In this document: positions 20,505-30,167 of the stretch, in pieces
Position numbering within the stretch: the first letter of the stretch is position 1
How the letters are laid out: the number at the start of each line of letters is the position of its first letter
Assembly: GCA_022606425.2 (NCBI GenBank)
Contig: JAHDVF020000883.1
Span: 806,001-870,000 of the forward strand
Length of the DNA: 64,000 nucleotides
Direction of reading: 5' to 3'
Source: Lepidostoma basale
Lineage: Eukaryota > Arthropoda > Insecta > Trichoptera > Lepidostomatidae
The notes under the pieces: model-generated
Databases searched by the model: none
Told to the model about the DNA's origin: nothing
The model's input: only the letters and a program-made list of their open reading frames with translations
Translations under genes and position numbers: made by a program

Positions 20505-20830
20505 CCCAATCATAATGGATGGCGCTAGTGTAGATTGAACTAAAAAAATCTGAAGTGTTCTTCAACATTGTAACATATCCAAAAATTTGGCAGACGTGGT
20601 AACCCAACCAATGACAGGTCATAAGTCCTGTAAACGCCTCGACCACCAAATTCTGTTCCCAGAAAACAATTTACATCTTCGTCTCTATTGAGATACAATT
20701 AATCCTTAAAAAAACAATTTACCCGCAATGGGTAAAATCCAGTATTTGTCTACAAGTATTCGCATACATTCAAAATGTTGTAAACTAAGTTTTTCTGGTG
20801 TATTTTTTTGTTGATTGTAAGACCTGACGA
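20505..20830 (+). mobile_element. Single arm of the foldback family
   Basis: GGCGCTAGTGTAGATTGAAC, CCAACCAATGACAGGTCATA and CATCTTCGTCTCTATTGAGA match the left arm of 6640-7320 in the same order. Confidence 0.8.
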
Positions 20831-20871
20831 TGCTAACAATGCTGTCGCTACAAAATATAATCAATTGTAAT

Positions 20872-21448
20872 AGTTGTCATCGCATTGTCAGGCAGTTGTC
20901 ATCGCAAACAAAAGCCTATCCAAAAAAGCTAAGATGGCAGTGCACAATGGTATTCCTGTGCCGACCCTTATGTATGGAAGTGAATCATGGAACTGGCAAA
21001 AGAAGGATGAAAGTAGAATAAACGCAGTAGAAATGAGATCTCTAAGACGAATGTGTGGCAAATCTGTTTATGATAGAGTGACAAATGCAAGTATAAGAAG
21101 TGAATGTGGTGCGAATGAAAGTGTTATGAACAAAATAAGGAAAGGGTCATTAAGATGGTTTGGACACATGGAAAGAATGAGTGAAGACAGAATGGTAAAG
21201 AAGGTATATGTAAACGGCGTGAACGGAGCTAGAAATAGAGGAAGGCCGAGGAAAACGTGGCACGATCAAATCAATCAAATATTGAATGTCGGTCACGTGA
21301 GGAGTCGGAAAAATCGACGTGCGTGCATGACAAGATGTATGAATGTAGAGGAATCGAGAGACGTATGTCAGGACAGAACAGTGTGGCGTTCCATTCTTTC
21401 TGCCTACCCCTCCGGGGAGACGGCGTGATGGTAAGTAAGTAAGTAAGT
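20872..21448 (+). mobile_element. LINE A, open C-terminal frame
   Basis: An uninterrupted frame runs from 20874 to the TGA at 21426-21428. It covers VVIANKSLSKKAKMAVHNG, PTLMYGSESWNWQKKDESR, GSLRWFGHMERMSEDRMVKK, GRPRKTWHDQINQILNVGHV and the AYPSGETA end. The stop is followed directly by TGG and a (TAAG)n variant of the tail. It is one of the best preserved copies of the KSVYDRVTNAS subfamily. Confidence 0.92.
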
Positions 21449-21631
21449 ATATCAGAGTTTTTATTTAAACATGTAGTATACTTTAAAAAAATAAGTAATT
21501 CGTTTTAAATAGTGTTAAAGTACATTTTGTAAGACAATCTATTTTAAATTATTACACTATGAGATACATTTTGTTCCCTTTTTTCAATGATTGTTCCCTA
21601 AATTAGTATTTTTTCTATTGAGATTATATCT

Positions 21632-22003
21632 AGCTAACTAACCATCACATGGCATATTTCTCTCGCTTCCTAAACATTCATACATCGTGTCATGCACGCG
21701 CGTCAATTTCTCTGACTCCTCACATGGCCAACATTCAATATTTGATTTATTCAATCGTGCCACGTTTTCCTCGGTCTTCCTCTACTTCTAGTTCCATTTA
21801 CATCGTTAACATATACTTTTTTACCATTCTTTCTTCATTTTTTCCATGTGTCCAAACCATCTTAATGATCCTTTCATTATTTTGTTCATGACACAATCAT
21901 TCGCATCGCATTCGCTTTTTATATTTTCATCCGACACTCTACTATCATACACAGGGTATCCACACATTCGTCTAAGATATCTCATTTCTACTGCGTTTAG
22001 TTT
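21632..22003 (-). mobile_element. LINE A 3' fragment with deletion
   Basis: Starts CTAGCTAACTAACCATCACA, then jumps to the CATATTTCTCTCGC segment, so the hairpin region is deleted. It continues through the GRPRKTW and YSVYDRVS regions. Confidence 0.8.
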
Positions 22004-22059
22004 ACTGATTTATTCTATTAATTATTTAATATGGAGTTTTACATCATTGTTCAAGAAAC

Positions 22060-22280
22060 AATAAATAAACATTATTTCTTCTATAATATACGAGTATTCG
22101 CCATACTTTGTGTTGCAGATGCTTTATTTCTCTTTTTCTATACTGATTTTCACCATAATATTTTAAATATGTTTCTTTATAATATGTATCACTGAGACTG
22201 TAAGGACTGGTTGTCCGAAACATGTCTATGAAATTTTATTTTTTTAAATGGAAGTGTTGTTTAAACAATGTATATAAAAA
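22060..22280 (+). mobile_element. Penelope-like terminal repeat relic
   Basis: CGCCATACTTTGTGTTG, CACTGAGACTGTAAGGACTG and GTCCGAAACATGTC match the arrangement of 36395-36625. The hammerhead core is damaged (CTGAGAC) and stem I does not pair. Confidence 0.55.
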
Positions 22281-22405
22281 AGAAAAAGAGAAATACAAAT
22301 TATTTGTATGATTTTTTAATATCTATAAGTGTATATAATTCACAGTTTTACTAGTATTTATGAACATAAATTGTTTTGACACTTAGCCCATTTGTGATGT
22401 CAGTA

Positions 22406-22426
22406 TTTCCTTAACTAATGAAACAC
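22406..22426 (+). other. U12-type branch site and AC acceptor
   Basis: TTTCCTTAACT (22406-22416) contains the exact minor-spliceosome branch consensus TTCCTTAAC. The branch A at 22414 is 12 nt before the splice junction, inside the narrow window of U12 introns. The intron ends AAACAC, with AC as the terminal dinucleotide. Confidence 0.93.
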
Positions 22427-22523
22427 GTTCGAGAGTCTGGAGTCTGCCACGAGAGCGAAGGAGGCCCTCCACGGAGCAGACATCTACTCGGGTTGCTGTA
22501 CACTTAAGATAGAATATGCCAAG
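22427..22523 (+). CDS. sm: hnRNP L / smooth exon (RRM, second part)
   Basis: Internal exon of 97 bp. After the G that completes the split glutamate codon it reads FESLESATRAKEALHGADIY and then SGCCTLKIEYAK. The last part is nearly invariant in hnRNP L proteins (GADIYSGCCTLKIEYAK) and forms the end of this RRM. The start is fixed by the AC acceptor of the U12 intron. The end is fixed by AAG followed by GTGAGT, a standard U2-type donor at 22524. Phase at the 3' end is 0, which agrees with the next exon at 53278. No frameshift or stop is present. Confidence 0.95.
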
Positions 22524-22729
22524 GTGAGTGAAAATCAGTATTTTTATATTCATTAGTAACGTGCACATTCAAAACGACATAAGTGCGAAAATGTGTTTTG
22601 TTAATGTTTAAGAACTTATAGGAAATTAGAGTCTTGTGAGTTCTTTCCCAAAAACCAGCTAGAAGTGAAACTAAAAGTAAAGAAATGTTTACGCAATTTT
22701 TAATAAACTGTTAAATTATTTTTATTTTG

Positions 22730-22973
22730 TTATTTTATTTTATATCATTGTATTTTATATTATTTGTTTTAGATTTATTTTGTGGGTGTCGGACGATCGA
22801 AGTGTGCGCGGGAGATGCCTATTGGTGGCGATGAGGTTCGCAACCCATCACACCGCGTCTCCCGCGGAGCGAAAAGAGAAGGATGGAATGCCGCATCAGT
22901 AAAAGTGTGACAGTCCATTCTTTCTGCCTACCCTTTCGGGGAGACGGCGTGATGGTTAGTTAGTTAGTTAAAT
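22730..22973 (+). mobile_element. SINE-L, fullest copy
   Basis: About 244 bp. Parts in order: an AT-rich head (TTTGTTTTAGATTTATTTTG), a long hairpin at 22807-22866, the GGATGGAATGCCGCATC segment, and the LINE A terminus with CCCTTTCGGGG and TTAG repeats. No open frame. The pairing of the hairpin is described under findings. Confidence 0.88.
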
Positions 22974-23645
22974 TACAAGGGTTGCCTTTTATGTTTTTAC
23001 AATCGAACAATAGATGGCGTTAGTGGATTATGGGATCACTGTATTTGTGAACATTGACTTTTGCTATTGCGTGGCAACTTAGTAATTGACCGATTAGGTT
23101 TTTGATAGTGATCGTTTAAAAGAAGCAAGTTTGTGCGAAAATGGAGATCACTCGTGAAGGTTTGCGTTGGATGATTTTTCATGATTTAAAAAAAGGCCTT
23201 GCTCGACAACAATGGTAATGAAGCACCACCAGAGAAGACTGTTTACAATTGGTTTGTTGTCGTGGTCGTGCGTCCGTCAGTGATGAATGACGAGAAGGTC
23301 GGCCAAAATCGCTTGTCATTCCGAGAAACACCGATGCTGTGCGCAATATGATTAAAGAAGATCGGCATGTGACTTACAGACAGATAGAGGCGTCTCTTGG
23401 CATATCGCAGACTGCAATACAATTGATTTTGCATTAGCATTTAGGTTTGAGAAAGATTTTTTTCAGATAGATTCCGCATAATTTGACCGAAACGCAAAAA
23501 TAGGCTCGTGTTGATTGGTGTCACGAAATGTTGAAAAAATTCGACCGAGGACGTTCAAAATCCGTATACAACATTGTTACAGGAGACGATACCTGAAAGC
23601 AAACAACAGTCTACTGTTGTTTGAGTGTTTGACGATGAACCCAAT
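22974..23645 (+). pseudogene. mariner transposon relic, N-terminal half
   Basis: ATGGAGATCACTCG at 23142 starts a broken mariner transposase. The readable pieces are REGLRWMIFHDLKKGLARQQ, GRPKSLVIPRNTDAVRNMIK, RHVTYRQIEASLGISQTAIQ, ARVDWCHEMLKKFDRGRSKS and VYNIVTGDDT. The first catalytic aspartate (in VTGD) is kept. There are several stops and frameshifts. The sequence ends at about 23645, where LINE G begins; the second half of the transposase is missing. A 5' terminal repeat may start near ACAAGGGTTGCC at 22974. Confidence 0.88.
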
Positions 23646-23679
23646 CGCACTTAAGTTCTTCGTTCACGGAGCACTTATG

Positions 23680-24045
23680 GAATAGAGGTCAGAGCCGATA
23701 CCAATAGAACTAAGAATCTTCTTAGAGTGGCAGAAATGCGAACCCTACGCTCCATCGCAGGCAAAACCCTCAGAGATCGGATCAGAAATGAAACGATAAG
23801 GTCTGTCTGTGGTGTCGAAGACACAGTGAAATGGGGAAAAGCAGAAGGCGCTTTTGGAGAGACCACGTGGACCGCATGGAGAATACAAGAATTGCAAAAA
23901 TTGTTAATGATGAAAACCTAAGCAGCAAGAGATTACCAGGAAGGCCGCCAAAGAGATGGGGAGATGGCTGGACATCATCATCCCAGGACAGCCCACCGTC
24001 ACAAACAGTTCATACGACCTAAACTAAGAGGAAGAAGACGAAGAA
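23680..24045 (+). mobile_element. LINE G (RTE-like) 3' fragment
   Basis: GATACCAATAGAACTAAG leads into AEMRTLRSIAGKTLRDRIRN, IRSVCGVEDTVKW, a frameshift, RFWRDHVDRMENTRIAKIVN and LPGRPPKRWGDGW. The tail is AAGAGGAAGAAGACGAAGAA. Confidence 0.83.
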
Positions 24046-24056
24046 TTAGGCTTTTA

Positions 24057-24300
24057 AGAAAGGCCGAGGATAACTTGGCATAACCAGATTAATCAAATTT
24101 TAAAGATCGGTCATGTTAGAAGTCGAAAGAATCGACATGCGTGCTTCTACCATGAAATTTCAAATAACAATATTAATCTGGTCATGCCAAGTTTTCCTCG
24201 GTTTCCCACGACTCCGTACTCCATTTACACCGTTAACGTATACTTTCTTAACCATTCTTCTCCAATCCTTTCATAATTTCGTTCCTAATACTTTTAGTTA
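24057..24300. mobile_element. Two small LINE A fragments in opposite orientation
   Basis: 24057-24145 (+) matches the RKTWHDQINQ to RRAC region. 24165-24300 (-) matches the same LINE from the GRPRKTWHDQ region back to the NEIMKG region. Confidence 0.75.
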
Positions 24301-24784
24301 GTTTTAAATTATGAAATTTAAGCATAGAATTGAAGGCAAAGATATTATATATAGAAGAAATATCTTTTTGATAGCCATCGTGAAATCGATTTTAACCGTT
24401 GCGTTGGGCCATCCTGTATAAAAGGCGGGCAGATGGAGTTTTAATATTGGAGATAAAGCTATTATTATTAGGAGAGCAGTCTGTACCAAGTTTTTGATTC
24501 AGACTATTTCCGCAAGAATACTTTATCGGGCTCCGTCTGATTCCAGAACAAACTTCCATAGTTTCCCCGACTTTCGCGTCTGTTTTATTGTCTTCCATCT
24601 CTTTTGAACCTGCTCGCTTCCAGTAGCGCGCCGCATTTTTAAACGCAACATATTTTATTTTTTTATAATTTTAAATTTAATAATAGGAGGTGGGCGAGCG
24701 GAGTAATGCTGCTCGACCACATAAGGGAATATCCACATACGCGACAGTTTGAGGCCAATCTCAGATAAACTTGAGGAGAACACT
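24301..24784. other. Intron, nothing recognised
   Basis: AT-rich with no matches inside the window. Confidence 0.4.
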
Positions 24785-25590
24785 CAATGCTTCTTCTCTG
24801 GTTTCAATCCTTGGATTGGTTTGCAGCAATTTCCTCTATTCTTCTCTTCCATTCTTCCCTGTCTTGTGCGGCTCTTTTGAGATCTGCATATGATGAGCAG
24901 CGCACGTCTACCAACAGGTCCTCCAGGTACTCTCGGCGTGGGCGTCCCCTAGAGTTTGTCCCCTCGGTCATACCCTCCATTATGGCATGCAAGAGACCTT
25001 CTTGAAGTATTACAAGACCGATTCATCTTGCACGCCTTTCGGACAAGGTCCTGAGCAGGTGCCTTCCTCCTTCGATTCCTTGAAGAACTTCCTCATTCGT
25101 GATGTGGTCTCTCCAGGAAATTCCTAAGAGTCTTCTATACGACCACATCTCAAAAGCCTCTGGTCTCCGCTTATCCCTTTCGGATAGGCATCATGTCTCG
25201 CAGCCGTACATCAAGACACTCCATACATATGTAGGTCTTGATGAGGAGTATTCTCACTTTTAGGTCTATATTATTTGACTCTATTATTTTCGACCTTTTA
25301 TTAAATGCAAGCCTAGCCTGATGTATACGACTGTCGACCTCGCTCTTAGACCGACCGTCCCATGTTATTTTGCTCCCGGGGTAGACAAACTCTTTGGTGT
25401 TCTTTAGTGGAACTCCTGACATCACTACTCTCATCTGATGTTGCGTTCAGCCTACAGTCAGCAGCTTTGTTTTGTCTTTATTTATCTTTATGTTGTAGCT
25501 ATCTTGAAGAATGCCTTGCAATGTTGCTAAGGCCTTCTGCAGTTCCTCCTTACTTTCAGCAACCATAACAATATCGTCAGCAAACCAATG
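24785..25590 (-). mobile_element. LINE B 3' part
   Basis: Minus strand: MRVVMSGVPLKNTKEFVYPG, SKSEVDSRIHQARLAFNKRS, a frame break at 25170, then the GRPRREYLEDLLVDVRCSSY and EEWKRRIEEIAANQSKD end. It lacks the catalytic box. Very similar to 10085-10860. Confidence 0.87.
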
Positions 25591-25594
25591 CTAC

Positions 25595-25880
25595 ATGATG
25601 GGTAATAGAAACGTACCAGCGACGCAGAAGACGTGGTAGGTCCAAGTTGTCATGGATGGAACTTATTCAAAAGAGATCCCACCAGATGCCACCCAGTCCT
25701 GGAGACGTCATACAAGAAGAGGCGACCCCAATTAAATGGCACAAGGCTAGGAAGAAGAAGAGATACTAATAAGAAAACATGTACCGTTATCAGACGCCAC
25801 ACAGGGCAGGCAGTCCTGGAGACGCTATACAAATGAGCCGACCTCAAGTCAAGGCTAGGAAAAAGAAGAAGAACAACGAT
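25595..25880 (+). mobile_element. GAA-tailed LINE 3' end, internally duplicated
   Basis: CAGTCCTGGAGACGTCATAC at 25698 and CAGTCCTGGAGACGCTATAC at 25810 begin two similar units, each closing with CAAGGCTAGGAA or similar and AGAAGAAGA. This is typical of RTE-type 3' ends, but the family is unassigned. Confidence 0.65.
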
Positions 25881-26989
25881 ATGTTAGATAGTTATCGGTT
25901 GTTAGCGATCAATATTAATTACATGCCGTCTAATTAATATCCCAAGAGTCTTTCCTCCTAGATTTATATTTGGTTGTTTTTAGGTACATTTTTAAAACGA
26001 ATAAAACATTGAAATTGTGACGTCATTATTTGGGCGGTTTTTGTAAAACTGAAATTTTACCGTTTTTGCATTACTTATTTGATAATGAATTAACCCTTAA
26101 CGTACCGTGTTCAAAACAAAACGCTCGCTCCCATGTGGTCAATTCAGTTTACCGCTAACTTTATCTAAATATCAAGCATATGACTCGATGAATCAAAATT
26201 TAATTTATGTCATCTTGTAAGGAATTTCATTAGGAATAGATCGATATCTATAACATACATGGATTATTTGAAAAACATATCATTATTATTTTTTTCTGGA
26301 ACCATGCGATTTCTGATATGGAATGCGAGACAGCATATGAGCAACTGACACCAAGTATGAACTTGTCTCGCCCCGCCGCGCCGTGGCGCTATAATTTTAC
26401 GTATGATAAAGGCACCTAGGCAAAATGTATAGTACGTTCAAGACAACGAGTACGTATTAATATTTGTCCCTTTTGGTAAAGTGTTAATATTTTCACAGTT
26501 CTGATATTATTAAGTTGCGTGCTGCGTTTCCGTCCACAGTCGGTATTATTACGTACCTATGAGAAAGGCCAAACATATAATTTATAATACGTTCAAAACA
26601 GCGAGTAAGTATTTGTCACTTTTGATAAAGTTGTAAATATTAGCAAAACAAATTCTACCTTAACACGAATGAAGGTGAGGGCAGTCTTAAAAAATATTTT
26701 TTTTTGGGATGAAGGAAGTAATTTTTTGCTTTTTTTTATTACGAAATATTGAGAACACTTCAATGGAGGATTACAATTTTTTTTAATAATATTAGGGTCC
26801 ATAGGTTTTAAGAAAATCAACTTTAAATTGGCAGTGGAAACTCAATTGACCACATGGCAACGCGACGGTTAACATGAAAAATTACGCATTTTTCTAGTAC
26901 CTCCTTTCACGTTATTAATGTTTCTTTTTTATTTAATAATTTCATATTTTCGCTATTAATTTGGGTTGTGGATTCACATTTGAGTAACT
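25881..26989. other. AT-rich intron with an internal duplication
   Basis: 26405-26495 and 26560-26645 are diverged direct repeats (ACGTTCAAGACAACGAGTAC and ACGTTCAAAACAGCGAGTAA). CCATGTGGTCAATTCAGTTT at 26131 is inverted as AAACTCAATTGACCACATGG at 26836-26855, with TTAAC nearby at both ends, so a degenerate DNA element of about 780 bp is possible. Confidence 0.5.
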
Positions 26990-27170
26990 TTTTAAAAACT
27001 CACAACATATTTTTTTCACTTTTCACAAAAATGTTTCGGATCGTGAGACGCCCTTCCTTGGTTTATTTCATTGTTTTTTATTTTTGCACTGAGGAAGAAT
27101 GATGTCTACGGTCTGAAATATGTTTGTGAAAAGTGCAAATAAATGTTTTGAAAAAATATATATTTGATTC
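26990..27170 (+). mobile_element. Penelope-like terminal repeat relic
   Basis: An inverted arrangement around 27060 with TTTTCACAAAAATGTTTCGG at the left and CACTGAGGAAGAATG to TGTGAAAAGTGCAAATAAA at the right. The right arm holds a hammerhead-like motif. Confidence 0.55.
27083..27130 (+). ncRNA. Hammerhead-like motif
   Basis: Stem I TTTGCA pairs with TGTGAA (including two wobble pairs), the core CTGAGGA fits the consensus, GAAA is present, and stem III is ATATGT. Stem II is weak (AGA with TCT). Confidence 0.5.
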
Positions 27171-27508
27171 CGCAACGTAGCGCCGCTGCAACCCGAATAG
27201 CATCTGTACGTCATTCTATCCGCCTAATGTATCCCAGATAAAACTTTCATAGTCACTTCTCTCCGGACCGGAGATCACTCCTGAATAGTTTAGGGTGGAT
27301 ATCCGAGGACGGGCGGCATTCGTGGAGCGAGGCGGGACTATTTATTTCTGTGACCTCAGTAAATATGTGGCGCCGGGGATACGATTGATGATTCTATACG
27401 ATTTTATTTTTCCATCTTTTTAGATCGTTCGGCGAACATTCGGTCGAACGTTTGGCGAACATTCAAGCAAATGTTTGGCATGCGTTCGTCAAGTATTTGC
27501 GAGAAATA
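27171..27508. other. Intron with TTCG/CGAA-rich cluster
   Basis: 27425-27500 repeats GTTCGGCGAACATTC, GTTTGGCGAACATTC and GTTTGGCATGCGTTCG. The rest is unassigned. Confidence 0.45.
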
Positions 27509-27745
27509 TAGGTGTTTTTTTTAGAGGTATACAATACATATTCAAAATGAAAAAATAAACATTAAAATAATGTTAATGTCTATGATATTGGTTTTATTTA
27601 AAAGATAATTTTATGCCATTATTATTTAAATATGATATCGGGCATATGAGCGCCACGGCTAGCTCGAATGAAGCGCAATCGTGAAGTCCAATTTTCGACA
27701 ATTGTCGTCTTTGTGGATGCGTAATATCCACTAGAGGTGTACGTG
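27509..27745 (+). repeat. Direct repeat X2, copy 1
   Basis: Runs from GGTGTTTTTTTTAGAGGTAT through GGGCATATGAGCGCCACGGC to TCCACTAGAGGTGTA. A second copy lies at 28628-29535. Origin unknown. Confidence 0.8.
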
Positions 27746-27904
27746 GTGCGAAAACGATCCATGGGCTTCCGAATAACTTGTTCGGATGTACGATTATGTC
27801 GACCATAAAATGGACATAGTGCACGATAAGTTTGGCGAACCGAACCATGATTTAAAAAAAAAATTGCACTTCCTTGCAAACGCTGTTCTGACTATTCATG
27901 GTGA

Positions 27905-28255
27905 AATGGCAATGATGGATCGCCACAATGCTCTGTTCTGGCATACTTCTCGGGCTTCCTCTACATTCATACATCGTACCATGCACGCACGTCGATTATT
28001 CCGACTTCGAATTTGACTGCCTTTTAGTAATTGATTAATTTGGTCATGCCATGTTTTCCTCGGTCGTCCTCGGCTTCTTTTTCAGCTCACGCTGCTTTTG
28101 TACAACTTCAATGTCTTCTTGCCAACTATTGTCCTCAGCGTCCGTATCTCTGTCACCAGCACTTTAGACTTCGTTCTTGTGGTATCCGCTCTGGTCTCAA
28201 TGCCATATGTTAATATCGGCCTTACGTAGGTTTTGTATATTTTAACTGATTTTAG
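27905..28255 (-). mobile_element. LINE A fragment joined to LINE G fragment
   Basis: 27905-28107 is a minus-strand LINE A 3' region of the RIPND subfamily without its tail. At 28108 it changes to minus-strand LINE G, encoding VKIYKTYVRPILTYGIETRA. Confidence 0.75.
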
Positions 28256-28627
28256 GACTGATCACATTCGAATGCTATGCCGCAAATTCGTTTCATATCG
28301 TAGGCCACTGAGATAATATCCGAGATGATATTACCACGGTGATGTTATAATTAGGGAGTTAAAGCAAGTAGGACCGATTATTTCTAATATGGAAGTGATT
28401 ACACCTCTACCCGAATATCTTGTACGGTATGATAATATTTGCAAACTAGCCCTCCACGCACCTAACCTTTCCTCTAATTTACCTTCGTATTAAAACGGAC
28501 TACCGCCGCACGATGCTTTGTTTCATACAAAATACGTGACAACAATTTTAATATTTTCACAAATAATTCTTCTCCACAGTTTCAAAATCAGGTTGTTTCA
28601 AGGAGACCATATGGGAGAATAAGTAAA
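28256..28627. other. Intron, nothing recognised
   Basis: No repeat partner or exon signal was found. Confidence 0.4.
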
Positions 28628-29535
28628 GGGTGTTTTTTTTAAGTATACAATACATATAGTTGAGTTTGTGTATTTAGGTAGTATGTTTACAAGAGATGGG
28701 AGAGTGGAGAGGGATATTGAAAGAAGGGTTGGGGCAGGCAACAAAGTGAATGGTGCACTTAAAGTTGTCATCGCAAACAAAAACCTATCCAAAAAAGCTA
28801 GAACGGCAGTGCACAATGGTGTTCTTCTACCGACCCTTATGTATGGAAGCGAAGCATGGAACTGGCAAAGGAAGGATGAAAGTAGAATAAATACAGTAGA
28901 AATGAGATCTCTTAGACGAATGTGTGGATATTCTGTGTATGATAGAGTGTCGAAAGAAAATATAAGAAGTGAATGCGGTGCGAATGATGGTGTCATGAAC
29001 AAAATAATGAAAGGATCATTAAGATGGTTTGGACATATGGAAAGAATGAATGAAGAAAGAATGGGAAAAAAATTATATGTTAATGATGTAAATGGTACCA
29101 GAAATAGAGGAAGACCAAGGAAAACGTGGCACGATCAAATAAATCAAATATTGAATGTCGGCCATGTGAAGAGTCAGAGAAATCGACGCGCGTGCATGAC
29201 ACGATGTATGAATGTTGAGGAAGCGAGAGAAATATGTCAGGAAAGAAAGGTGTGGCAGTCCATTCTTTCTGCCTACCCCTTCGGGGAGACGGCGTGATGG
29301 TTAGTTAGTTAGTTAGTTAGTTTACAATACATATTCTAAATGAAAAAAAAAAAAACACATTAAATAATGTTAATGTCTATGCTATTGGATTTATTTAATA
29401 GATAATTTTATGCCATTATTGTTTAAATATGATTTCGGGCATATGAGCGCCACGGCTAGCTCGAATGAAGCGCAATCGTGAAGTCCAATTTTCGACAATT
29501 GTCTTTGTGGATGCGTATTATCCACTAGAGTGTAA
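28628..29535 (+). repeat. Direct repeat X2, copy 2, split by LINE A
   Basis: 28628-28657 and 29323-29535 join into a copy of 27509-27745. The LINE A insertion lies between exact duplicates of TACAATACATAT. Confidence 0.85.
28658..29322 (+). mobile_element. LINE A, 665-bp insertion with 12-bp target duplication
   Basis: Open frame from 28668 to the TGA at 29295-29297, beginning YLGSMFTRDGRVERDIERRV and ending AYPFGETA. A 5' truncated, young-looking copy of the YSVYDRVSNE subfamily. TACAATACATAT at 28646-28657 and 29323-29334 is an exact duplication, so both ends are certain. The 3' end is TGATGG plus five TTAG units. Confidence 0.95.
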
Positions 29536-29548
29536 CTAACTAACTAAC

Positions 29549-29969
29549 TGGCAAAAGAAGGATGAAAGTAGGATAAATGCCGTAGAAATGAGGTCACTTA
29601 AAAGAATGTGCGGAAAAACAATGTATGATAGAATACCTAATGATGAGGTCAGAAAGGAATGTAAGAAAAATAAAATCAAGAAAGGGTCACTAAGATGGTT
29701 TGGACATATCGAACGAATGGATGAGGGAAGAATGGTTAAAAAGATATATACAAGTAGTGTGAATGGGAAAAGAAGTCGAGGAAGGCCAAGGAAGACATGG
29801 CATGACCAAATTAATCAATTACTGAAAGGCGGCCATGTTCTAAGTAAGAAATATCGACGAGCGTGCATGTCACGATGTGTGAATGTAGAAGCGGCGCAAG
29901 AATTATGTCAGGATAGAACAATTTGGCGATCCCTCATTTCTGCTAGTTAGTTAGTTAGTTAGTTAGTTA
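29549..29969 (+). mobile_element. LINE A 3' fragment
   Basis: Open frame 29588-29950 with MRSLKRMCGKTMYDRIPNDE, KKGSLRWFGHIERMDEGRM and GRPRKTWHDQINQLLKGGHV. It ends early at TCTGCTAG followed by TTAG repeats, so the terminal hairpin region is missing although a tail is present. A CTAA repeat also precedes it. Confidence 0.83.
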
Positions 29970-29984
29970 AAGAAATGACTCACA

Positions 29985-30163
29985 GCAAAGATTTAAATCA
30001 ATCTTATTAGAATTGATTATGCAAACTCCACTATGAGCAGGAAATTTCTGATTATTATGAAGAAACAATCTGGTCGTGTTCAGGCTTGAACTCAAGTTCT
30101 TCGTATTCATTCCGACTTCTAACATAATCGACCTTTAAAATTTGATTAATTTGTTCATGCCAT
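29985..30163 (-). mobile_element. Diverged SINE1 body and LINE A scrap
   Basis: 29985-30105 matches the SINE1 body (AATCTGGTCGTGTTCAGGCT). 30106-30163 matches the minus-strand LINE A TWHDQINQ region. Confidence 0.6.
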
Positions 30164-30167
30164 GATC

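Noticed and set aside
22192..22232. A hammerhead at CACTGAGACTGTAAGG to GAAACATGTC
   Set aside because: The core lacks CTGANGA spacing and stem I fails, so only a relic is called.
22845..22860. Pol III B box GGTTCGCAACC as promoter of SINE-L
   Set aside because: It coincides with the loop of a long hairpin and no A box lies at the proper distance; a promoter cannot be claimed.
8890..29320. TTAG arrays as telomeric repeats
   Set aside because: The canonical insect telomere repeat is the 5-mer TTAGG. These are short 4-mer arrays always attached to LINE A or SINE-L ends.
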